Of a DNA stretch of 64,000 nucleotides, positions 42,130 to 50,086 are shown in pieces; the stretch's first letter is position 1, and the number at the start of each line of letters is the position of its first letter. A program made the position numbers and the translations under genes. Location of the stretch: the NCBI RefSeq assembly GCF_034531395.1, contig NZ_JARVCO010000010.1, forward strand, positions 186,001 to 250,000, in the 5' to 3' direction. Under the pieces are notes generated by a model, which worked only from the letters and a program-made list of their open reading frames with translations, searched no databases and was not told the origin of the DNA. The DNA comes from Pontiella agarivorans (lineage in GTDB: Bacteria > Verrucomicrobiota > Kiritimatiellia > Kiritimatiellales > Pontiellaceae).

Positions 42130-45100
42130 CTAGGCCTTTTCCACTACGGCCGCACCGAAGGTGAAACCGCCGCCAAAAGCGGTCAGGCCGACCTTGGCAT
42201 CTTTTCCAAGGGTTGGAGCCAGTTCGCATAGGGCAATCGGAATCGTATTCGACGAGGTGTTGCCATATTTCCGGATGTGGTTGAACATTTTTTCCGGCGG
42301 GAATTTGATCGTTTTCCGGATGGCTTCGATGATGCGCTCGTTCGCCTGATGCGGCACGACTTTATCGAGAGCTTCCAGTGGAATGCCGCGTTCCTGGCAG
42401 GCGCTGTCGAGCACATCGATCATTTTGCGCACAGCCAGTTTAAAGACGGTGAGACCTTCCATTTCAATGACTTCGCCGCTGCCCATGTTCGGCACATAAA
42501 GCACTTTCTGATCCACGCCGGTGGCGGAGAGGAACGGGCGGTTGAGTTTCACCTCAATATTGCCGGGGCGTTTTTCGCAGCTTACCAGCGAAGCGGTGGC
42601 GGCATCGCCGAAAAGGGCCATGGTTTTCTGATCATCCATATTGACCATCGGCGAAAGGGTTTCGGCGGTAATGACGATCACCTTTTTATCCGGTGCATTG
42701 GTCAGGAAATCAAAAGCGGATTGCAGGCCATACATGTAGCCCGAGCAGGCGGCATTCACATCGTGCGCCTGCATCAGCACTTCTCCTTTTGCCGGGCTGA
42801 GTGCATGCAGCACCTGACAGGCGAGTGACGGCGTCATGGTTTTTGGGGTGCCGGTGGAGCAAATGATGGCACCGATATCGGAAAGGGTAAGATGTTCCGT
42901 TTCCAGCAGCTGGCGGGTGGCACTCACCGCGAGGCTGAGGACATCTTCGTCGCCGTCGATCCAGTAGCGTTCTTCAATGCCGGTCCGTTTACGGATAGCA
43001 TCGGAATCCCATTCGTGACGGCCCTGCAGCAGTTCTTCGTTTGTGATGTGACGGGAACCGAACACTTTGGTGATATTTGAAATATAAATGGTTTTTTGTT
43101 CGCGGGCTGGATGAACCGGGGCCGCATTCACGGTGGCCGAACCTGTACGTCGCCGTTCCATCACCGGTGTGCCCGGATCTTCTTTGGTGACCGGCTTGAG
43201 CTGGGCCGCTTCATCCGAGGCGATACGCAGCATCGGTGTTCCGACGGTCAGGGTATCGCCTTCTTGAACGAGCACTTCTGAGATTTTACCGGAAACCGGT
43301 GCGGAGATATCCATAGAGGCTTTGTCGGCCTCGACCGAAGCAATCAGGTCGCCTTCTTTGATTTCTTCGCCTGTTGTAACCAGCAGGTCGGCCACGGTGA
43401 TGGTTTCATCGGATGGACTGGAGCCGATGGCTTTTACGGTAATGATGCCGGCTTCATCTTCAATGGGTTTATTCCAGTGAATATCGATTTCGAGCATTTC
43501 ACAGCATTTTTCGAGCGTGCGTTTGAAGGACGGCAACACCTCGATCTGGCAGGCGAAATCATAGGGAATATAGGTATCGGGGCGGGTGACGCGGGCCACC
43601 TGAACATCGGCACCGGCTTTTTCCGCAATTTCGGCGGCGACTTCGGCGCCCATACCCGAGGTTTTATTGTCTTCGTGAACAACGACCAGTTTTCCGGTTT
43701 TTCTGGCGGAAGCGAGAACGGTTTCTTCGTCCCACGGGAAGATCGTGCGCAGGTCAATCACTTCGGCATTGATACCGACTTCTTTTAATGCTTCGGCAGT
43801 GCGTTCGATCACCGGCATGGAGCCGCCCCAGCTCACGAGCGTGATATCCTGACCGACGCGGGTTACACGGGCTTTCCCGATGGGAACATAGTGTTCATCG
43901 ATGTCGACCGACGTTGTGTTCGAGCGGTCGTTAATCAGACTCTTCGGGAAAAGGAAAACGGACGGTCGTCCGGATTCAGCAATGGCATTCAGCAGTCCGG
44001 CGGCATCGGCGGCGGTGGAGGGCATAAAGACATCCACACCGGGTATGTGAGCGCAGATCGATTCCATGGTCTGGGCATGATACGGGCCGAGGCCCGGACG
44101 GTATCCGCCGGAAATGGACATGATCAGAACGGGAGATTCCCATTGGCCGTTGGTGCGCCAGTACATGGCTCCGATTTCGGAAAGAATGTGGTTATAGGCC
44201 ACCGGCATAAAGTCGGCAAACTGCATGAAAGCCACTGGTTTTCCGCCCGCAAGGGCCTGTCCGGTGGAAACGCCGAGAATCGTGTTTTCCGCCAGCGCCG
44301 CATTGTTTACCTGCTGCGGAAAGTTCTGGGAAAGGCCGCGGGTCAGTCCGAAGACATCGCCTTTCGGATCTTCAATGTCCTGCCCGAGCAGGGTGGTTTT
44401 CCGATCCTTGGAAAGTCGGTTTTTCAGCGCTTCGCGCATGGCTTCGAGCATGCTGAGAGTTCGGTTTTCTTCAGTTCCGCGATATTCATTCCGCGGTTCC
44501 GGAAGCGGTTTTTTGGCGGAAAATTCGGCCTTGGGCGCGGTTCCGCCGCGTGCGGTGTGGAAAGCGGCATCCACCTGGGCCTTCACATCGTCTTCAACGG
44601 CTTTGACGGTTGCGGCATCCGCCCCGTTGGCCAGCAGGTAGTCGCGGAGTCCGGCACAGGGATCGGCATTTTCCATGGCGGCCTGAAGTTCGGCCTCTGA
44701 GCGGTAAACGGATTGATCGTCGGCGTTCGTGTGGCTTTCAAGCCGTTCAACGTTCAGAACGACAATCTGCGGGCCGCGGGTTTGCCGTAGATTGGAAACG
44801 ACGCTGCCGAATTTTTCATATGTGGTAATGGCGTCGGCGCCGTCGATCCGCTGAATCGGAAGGCCGAGGAACGAATCAGATTCTCCGTCGGGCAGGGAAT
44901 AGAAGGTGTTGCCTTTGGTCGGAGTGGAGAGGGCAAAGCGGTTGTCTTCAATCAGAAAGAGCACCGGCAGATTGGCCCGGACGGCTTCTGCGACGGCTTC
45001 ATAGAAGTCGCCCTGCTGGGTGGCCCCGTCACCGACGGAAACAAGTACAAAGGGGTTGTCCGCGTCGTTTTTGATGACGGATGCGGCTCCGACCGCCTGC

Positions 45101-45465
45101 AGGACATTGCTGCCGACGAGCGTCGGGGTGCTCATGATATTCAACGCGGGATCGCTGGGAAATGCGGGCATGCGGCGGCCGGCGGCATTGGATTCCGCTT
45201 TCGAGAAGAGACCGTAAAAGACGGTTTCATACGAAACCCCGCGGGCGTAAGCCAGTGCACGATCGCGATAGTGCAGGTGCAGCCAGTCGCTTTCGATCAT
45301 GTGCGGTGCCAGTGCGGCGGAGGCCTCGTGACCGGAGGAGGGGATGTAAAAAAAGACTTCGCCCCGCTGGGCGGCAGCGGACTGAAGTTGGTCCGTATAG
45401 CGGGAGGCCACCATTGGGCGATAGAGTTTGAGCAGTTGTTCGACAGAGGGTGTGTTCTTTTTCAT
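42130..45465 (-). CDS. Four-part fusion: keto-acid dehydrogenase E1 alpha, E1 beta, lipoyl domain, FabH-type synthase
   Basis: 1111 residues with four domains in order. About 1-310: E1 alpha with TPP motif VGDGATQQGDFYEA and IEDNRFALST. About 335-660: E1 beta (ENRTLSMLEAMREAL, LAENTILGVSTGQALAGGKP, VISWGG-like LVSWGGSMPVI). About 675-750: a lipoyl domain with the attachment Lys in VEADKASMD. About 790-1111: a beta-ketoacyl-ACP synthase III with Cys in VNAACSGYMYGL, His in VVPHQANERI and Asn in KYGNTSSNTIPIAL. All active-site residues are present. No E2 acyltransferase domain exists in the protein or nearby. It probably converts branched-chain or other 2-oxo acids into acyl primers for fatty-acid-like chains. 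A one-mismatch palindrome encodes APTLGK. Confidence 0.9.
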   Translation of the reverse strand: MKKNTPSVEQLLKLYRPMVASRYTDQLQSAAAQRGEVFFYIPSSGHEASAALAPHMIESDWLHLHYRDRALAYARGVSYETVFYGLFSKAESNAAGRRMPAFPSDPALNIMSTPTLVGSNVLQAVGAASVIKNDADNPFVLVSVGDGATQQGDFYEAVAEAVRANLPVLFLIEDNRFALSTPTKGNTFYSLPDGESDSFLGLPIQRIDGADAITTYEKFGSVVSNLRQTRGPQIVVLNVERLESHTNADDQSVYRSEAELQAAMENADPCAGLRDYLLANGADAATVKAVEDDVKAQVDAAFHTARGGTAPKAEFSAKKPLPEPRNEYRGTEENRTLSMLEAMREALKNRLSKDRKTTLLGQDIEDPKGDVFGLTRGLSQNFPQQVNNAALAENTILGVSTGQALAGGKPVAFMQFADFMPVAYNHILSEIGAMYWRTNGQWESPVLIMSISGGYRPGLGPYHAQTMESICAHIPGVDVFMPSTAADAAGLLNAIAESGRPSVFLFPKSLINDRSNTTSVDIDEHYVPIGKARVTRVGQDITLVSWGGSMPVIERTAEALKEVGINAEVIDLRTIFPWDEETVLASARKTGKLVVVHEDNKTSGMGAEVAAEIAEKAGADVQVARVTRPDTYIPYDFACQIEVLPSFKRTLEKCCEMLEIDIHWNKPIEDEAGIITVKAIGSSPSDETITVADLLVTTGEEIKEGDLIASVEADKASMDISAPVSGKISEVLVQEGDTLTVGTPMLRIASDEAAQLKPVTKEDPGTPVMERRRTGSATVNAAPVHPAREQKTIYISNITKVFGSRHITNEELLQGRHEWDSDAIRKRTGIEERYWIDGDEDVLSLAVSATRQLLETEHLTLSDIGAIICSTGTPKTMTPSLACQVLHALSPAKGEVLMQAHDVNAACSGYMYGLQSAFDFLTNAPDKKVIVITAETLSPMVNMDDQKTMALFGDAATASLVSCEKRPGNIEVKLNRPFLSATGVDQKVLYVPNMGSGEVIEMEGLTVFKLAVRKMIDVLDSACQERGIPLEALDKVVPHQANERIIEAIRKTIKFPPEKMFNHIRKYGNTSSNTIPIALCELAPTLGKDAKVGLTAFGGGFTFGAAVVEKA

Positions 45466-45596
45466 GGCTTTTCCAATTGAAGGAAAATATTACGAAAGGG
45501 TCCGGGTGTGGGCGAGGGCTAAATTGCATTATCTCTAAACTTTGACTATCGGCATTCTGCCGGATATGTTCCCTTTTTAAGAAATAATTTAAGCCT

Positions 45597-47876
45597 ATGA
45601 TGAAAAAGAGAAATGTAGATCTGGTTTGCGACATTGCGGAGTTGATATCGCTGGCTGAAGGGGGGCGTGACCGCCGGGAGCTGTTGCAGCAGGTGGTGAC
45701 GTCTGTGGCGTCGCATATGCAGGCGGACGTCTGTTCGATCTATATTTATGACGAAGAGGACAAGGAGCTCACATTGCGGGCGACCCAGGGACTCGACGAG
45801 CGGGCCATCGGCGCGGTGAAGTTGAAGCTGGGTGAGGGGATTACGGGCCGGGCGGTTCGGGAACTTCGTCCGATTTGTGTCGGAACCGCTTCCCGGAGTG
45901 ATTCCTACAAATTTTTCCCCGGTATACACGAAGAGGACTATGAGGCCTTTCTGGCGGTTCCGATTCTGCGCGGTTTGCGCCGTATCGGTGCGTTGGTGGT
46001 GCAGGCGGATGAGGCCAACTATTTCACACCGAATGATGTAAAGGCCCTCCGGGCGATTGCCGCTCAGTTGGCAACGATGATTGAAAACGTGCAGTTGTTG
46101 AGTGAAGCGCGCTTGGAAGCTGCTGCATCGGAAACGGCTGCGCCGAAAAAGGTGATTAGTGAATCGTTGATTAAAGGGCGGTCGGCGAGCACAGGAACGG
46201 CGCGCGGGAAAGCCTTTACACTGGATTCGGCAAATAGTGAATCGTGTGTTCTTCCTGATCCCGATGCAAAACCGCATTCACTGGAGGATTTTGAGCGGGC
46301 GGTTGAAAAAACGGCGGAACAGATCGATCGGCTTCAGCGTCAGACCAGTGAGGAATTGGCCGATGTGGCTGTGCTCATTTTCAGCGCCCATCTGCTCATT
46401 CTGGAAGATGATCAGTTTTCCGGACGGATTAAGGGTTTGATTGAAGAGGGCTGTGAGGCTGTTAAGGCCATTGCCACTGTGGTCGATGAATATGTGGAAG
46501 TTTTTTCAAAGAGCAAAATGCCGCTTATCCGCGAAAAAGTGCTCGATGTTAAGGATCTGGGCAATCGTCTTACGCGAAATCTTCTGAATGAAGAAGCTGA
46601 TACGGCAGATTATCAGGGACAGATCATCATTGCACATGAGCTGCTGCCGTCGGATATCCTGAAACTTTCGGCCGAAAATGTTGAAGGATTCATTGTCAGC
46701 AGCGGGGTGACCTCGCACAACGCCATTATTTCGCGGTCGCTGGGTATTCCGATGGTGGCTATCAGCCGGGAGCAGGCGGATGCTATTCCGGATGGCGAAG
46801 AGATGCTGATGGATGCGGAGCAGGGCATTATTTATCTGCATCCGGGTCCGGAGGTTTATGATAAATACCGCGATCTTGATCAGGCCTGGCGGGTGCTGCA
46901 CGACGCGGCGGATATGAAGGAGGAAACGCGGACCCGATGTGGTCAGCGGATCAGTATTTTTGCCAACATTAATTTGTTGAGCGACCTCAAGCCTGCCCGT
47001 GAATTCAAGGCTGAGGGGGTAGGGCTTTATCGATCCGAATTCCCGTTCATTGTCCGGAATGACTTTCCTACAGAAGAAGAGCAATATGTGATTTATAAAA
47101 AGCTCGTTGATCAGATGGAGGGTCGGATGGTTACGTTCCGGACTCTGGATATCGGCGGCGATAAAATGCTCTCCTACTATTCAAACGTCAATGAAGCCAA
47201 TCCGTTTCTGGGTATGCGGGCGATCCGTTTCTCGCTAGAGAATAAAGACATATTTTCTCAGCAGCTTCGGGCTTTTCTGCGGGCCGGCGCCGATGCCGAC
47301 ACGCGCATTATGTTTCCGCTGGTCTCTTCTGTGGACGACTTTATTGCCGCACGTGATATTGCCTATGAGTGTATGAGCAGTCTCGATGCCGAGGGTATTG
47401 CTTTTAATCCGGACACGAAGTTTGGTGTCATGATGGAGCTGCCTTCTGCCGTCGAGGTGGTGGATGAACTCGCGCAGGAAGCGGATTTTCTTTCGATTGG
47501 TTCAAACGACCTGATTCAGTATATGCTGGCGGTTGACCGGACCAACGAGATGGTTTCCAGCCTGTATCTCGCTCACCATCCGGCCATTCTGCGCGCGATC
47601 AACCGCATTGTGAGGGCCGGATTGAAGTATGAAAAAGATGTTTCCATTTGCGGCGACCTGTCGGCGGATCCGCGTATGCTGCCTTTCCTGTTGGGTGTCG
47701 GACTGAAAAAGTTCAGCATCGACAGTGTGAATGCGCCGACGCTCCAGCGTCTGGTGAATGAGCTCAATATGGAAGAAGCTGAAAAAATTGCCCGCACGAT
47801 GCTGGCTTTGGGGCGGATCAGCGAGGTTGAGGCCTTTTTGCTTGAGCGCAATCTTGCGCCCGAATGCGAGGCCTGA
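45597..47876 (+). CDS. ptsP: GAF-containing PEP-protein phosphotransferase (PtsP, EI-Ntr type)
   Basis: 759 residues. A GAF domain (about 1-165: QADVCSIYIYDEEDKELTL) precedes a complete PTS enzyme I: HPr-interaction helices, the phosphohistidine swivel VSSGVTSHNAIISRSLGIP (His near 375), and the PEP-binding barrel with LYRSEFPF, RTLDIGGDK, FGVMMELPSAV and the Cys motif CGDLSADP. EI-Ntr signals through HPr-like and EIIA proteins to ion transport and nitrogen metabolism rather than moving sugars. The EIIA-antiporter pair at the window's start and the amt-PII cassette just downstream fit this, though linkage is only inferred. Confidence 0.9.
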   Translation: MMKKRNVDLVCDIAELISLAEGGRDRRELLQQVVTSVASHMQADVCSIYIYDEEDKELTLRATQGLDERAIGAVKLKLGEGITGRAVRELRPICVGTASRSDSYKFFPGIHEEDYEAFLAVPILRGLRRIGALVVQADEANYFTPNDVKALRAIAAQLATMIENVQLLSEARLEAAASETAAPKKVISESLIKGRSASTGTARGKAFTLDSANSESCVLPDPDAKPHSLEDFERAVEKTAEQIDRLQRQTSEELADVAVLIFSAHLLILEDDQFSGRIKGLIEEGCEAVKAIATVVDEYVEVFSKSKMPLIREKVLDVKDLGNRLTRNLLNEEADTADYQGQIIIAHELLPSDILKLSAENVEGFIVSSGVTSHNAIISRSLGIPMVAISREQADAIPDGEEMLMDAEQGIIYLHPGPEVYDKYRDLDQAWRVLHDAADMKEETRTRCGQRISIFANINLLSDLKPAREFKAEGVGLYRSEFPFIVRNDFPTEEEQYVIYKKLVDQMEGRMVTFRTLDIGGDKMLSYYSNVNEANPFLGMRAIRFSLENKDIFSQQLRAFLRAGADADTRIMFPLVSSVDDFIAARDIAYECMSSLDAEGIAFNPDTKFGVMMELPSAVEVVDELAQEADFLSIGSNDLIQYMLAVDRTNEMVSSLYLAHHPAILRAINRIVRAGLKYEKDVSICGDLSADPRMLPFLLGVGLKKFSIDSVNAPTLQRLVNELNMEEAEKIARTMLALGRISEVEAFLLERNLAPECEA

Positions 47877-48200
47877 TTCGGCCCGGTTTTGCGCAGATGG
47901 TGCACCCCCTTCCGCTTATGATAGGCCCGGCCGGGTGAGGCGGCGGTATATGCGGGCCATTTCGCTCTGTTTTCCAATCGTTGGACAACCGAAGAAAGAG
48001 CGACCGCTGCCGGACTTTTCCATTGTTAATTCAAAATTGTTCGAATCAATCAGGGAAAGTTTTTTGCATGCACATTGATCGACATATATGTATCAAAATA
48101 AATATATGCAACATATCTGTTTTAATTAGTGATGTGTATATATTCAAAGGGTAATTTGTTATCCATTTGTATTCAGTTGTTTATGTGAACGTAATTTCAG

Positions 48201-48216
48201 TGGCATACCTTATGCA
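48201..48216 (+). promoter_or_regulatory. Sigma-54 (-24/-12) promoter for amt cassette 2
   Basis: TGGCATACCTTATGCA has GG, a 10-base spacer and GC, matching TGGCA and TGCA, 66 bp before the amt start. The rest of the gap 47877-48266 is AT-rich, with a one-mismatch palindrome at 47972 and no gene. Confidence 0.7.
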
Positions 48217-48266
48217 AAAGAGGAGCTTCGGTCGTGATGGCCGTTGGTAATATTTGAAATCAATTA

Positions 48267-49628
48267 ATGATGAGGATGCTGAAAATGTTAAAACTGAAAA
48301 AATACGCGATGTTTGCTCTCGCGCTCTGTGCTTTGGCGGCCGTGCCCGTCATGGCTGATGAGGTGGCGGAAGTGACGGCGGCGGACGCCTTTGCGGCTGC
48401 TGATAATGCCCTTTTCACAGCGAACAATGTCTGGATGATGGTGGCCACATTCCTTGTGTTCATTATGCATCTGGGCTTCGCCATGGTCGAAACCGGCCTG
48501 ACCCGGGCGAAAAACTCGGTGAATATTCTGTTCAAAAACACTGCGATTCCCGCGATTGGTCTGCTGACTTACGCGTTGATCGGTTTTAACCTGATGTATC
48601 CGGGTTTTGCGGAAGATTCCGCCGGTATTTTCGGGTTTGCCGGATTTGGTATTTCTTCCCCCGAAGGGGCGGCCGGTCTGATTGACTATGCGGGGGGCGG
48701 ATACGCGTACTGGACCGACTTCCTGTTCCAGGGCATGTTTGCCGCAACAGCAGCCACCATTGTTTCCGGTGCGGTTGCCGGTCGTGTTAAACTCGGCCCG
48801 TTCCTGATTTTTTCGACTATTTATGTCGGCCTTGTTTATCCGTGGGTCGGTTCCTGGAAATGGGGCGGCGGCTGGCTGGACGGCATTGGATTCTATGATT
48901 TCGCCGGCTCGACACTGGTTCACTCTGTGGGTGGATGGGGCGCACTGGCCGGTATTATTCTGCTCGGACCGCGTCTGGGTAAATATGTGAATGGAAAAGT
49001 GAAGGCCATTCAGGGGCACAATATGCCGCTGCTGACCATCGGTGTATTCCTGCTGTGGCTCGGCTGGTTCGGGTTTAACGGCGGTTCGGTACTGTCGGCT
49101 GATCCGGGCCTCGTGTCCTACGTGCTCGTCACGACCTCACTTGCCGCAGCCGCCGGTATTATCGGCTCCATGGCAGCTTCCTGGACGTTGCAGAAACATC
49201 CGGACCTCACGATGGTTCTTAACGGCTGTCTGGCCGGTCTTGTGGGAATCACGGCGGGTGCGGATGTGCTTTCTGTTCCGTGGGCTGTTGTAGTTGGTCT
49301 GGTGTGCGGAGCGGTTGCTGTTGTTTCTGTCATGGTGTTTGACCGCTTCAAGTTGGATGACCCGGTCGGTGCCACCACCGTCCATCTGGTTTGCGGTATT
49401 CTCGGTACGCTGTTTGTGGCTCTCAGCCCTGAACATACCATTGTTCCGCAGCTGATCGGTATCGTGTCCTACGCTGTGGTCTGCTTCCCGGCGGCCTTTA
49501 TACTGTTCCTGATTCTCAAGGTTACTGTCGGTATCCGCGTGAGCAAGGAAGAGGAAATGAAAGGGCTCGACCTTGGCGAGCACGGAATGGAAGCTTATCA
49601 TGGGTTCCAGTTCTTCACGAACGTCTAA
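48267..49628 (+). CDS. amt: Ammonium transporter (cassette 2)
   Basis: 453 residues; signal peptide ending VPVMADE (a downstream ATG at 48285 is a possible alternative start). Amt features: FVMHLGFAMVETGLTRAKN-like segment, GSTLVHSVGGWGALAGIILL with the first pore His, and DDPVGATTVHLVCGILGTLF with the second pore His. It differs from the Amt at 22.2 kb in the N-terminal third and belongs to a branch with the MVETG motif, so the two are old paralogues or separate acquisitions. A PII gene follows 17 bp downstream. Confidence 0.93.
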   Translation: MMRMLKMLKLKKYAMFALALCALAAVPVMADEVAEVTAADAFAAADNALFTANNVWMMVATFLVFIMHLGFAMVETGLTRAKNSVNILFKNTAIPAIGLLTYALIGFNLMYPGFAEDSAGIFGFAGFGISSPEGAAGLIDYAGGGYAYWTDFLFQGMFAATAATIVSGAVAGRVKLGPFLIFSTIYVGLVYPWVGSWKWGGGWLDGIGFYDFAGSTLVHSVGGWGALAGIILLGPRLGKYVNGKVKAIQGHNMPLLTIGVFLLWLGWFGFNGGSVLSADPGLVSYVLVTTSLAAAAGIIGSMAASWTLQKHPDLTMVLNGCLAGLVGITAGADVLSVPWAVVVGLVCGAVAVVSVMVFDRFKLDDPVGATTVHLVCGILGTLFVALSPEHTIVPQLIGIVSYAVVCFPAAFILFLILKVTVGIRVSKEEEMKGLDLGEHGMEAYHGFQFFTNV

Positions 49629-49645
49629 TCTGAAAGGATACAGTC

Positions 49646-49987
49646 ATGAAATTACTTATTGCATATATTCAGCCTGAAGCACTCAACGATGTGAAGCAGT
49701 CGCTTTACGACGCGGAGGTCTACAAAATGTCCGTAACCAACGCGATGGGTTGCGGTCAGCAGAAGGGCTATCACGAAACCTACCGCGGCGCGGACATCGA
49801 AGTGAACCTGCTCAAGAAGGTCCGCATCGAAATCGCCGTGAATGATGAATTTGTTGAATCCACCACCGATGCGATCATCAAAGGTGCGCGTACCGGGAAT
49901 ATCGGCGACGGAAAGATTTTCGTCCTCGACCTTCCGGAGTGCATTCGAATCCGCACCGGAGAGAAAGGCCCGGAGGCCGTGGGTTAG
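49646..49987 (+). CDS. glnK: PII nitrogen signal-transduction protein (cassette 2)
   Basis: 113 residues: [21 protein letters not shown]-loop [17 protein letters not shown] with the modifiable Tyr, and [20 protein letters not shown]. Its first strand and T-loop differ from the PII at 21.7 kb, so each Amt has its own dedicated PII. Cotranscribed with amt under the sigma-54 promoter. The terminator lies 25-80 bases downstream. Confidence 0.92.
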   Translation: MKLLIAYIQPEALNDVKQSLYDAEVYKMSVTNAMGCGQQKGYHETYRGADIEVNLLKKVRIEIAVNDEFVESTTDAIIKGARTGNIGDGKIFVLDLPECIRIRTGEKGPEAVG

Positions 49988-50009
49988 ACCTGATTCTCTC
50001 TCCTCCCAG

Positions 50010-50066
50010 TGCCCTGAGTGGGGCACAAAGTGCCCGACCGTCGAGAGACGGGCGGGTATTTTTTTG
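50010..50066 (+). terminator. Double hairpin terminator after amt cassette 2
   Basis: A first hairpin GTGCCC/GGGCAC (50010-50026) is followed by CCCGACCGTC-GAGA-GACGGGCGGG (one mismatch) and a run TATTTTTTT. Confidence 0.8.
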
Positions 50067-50086
50067 GGGCATCACAGCTGCGGCCC

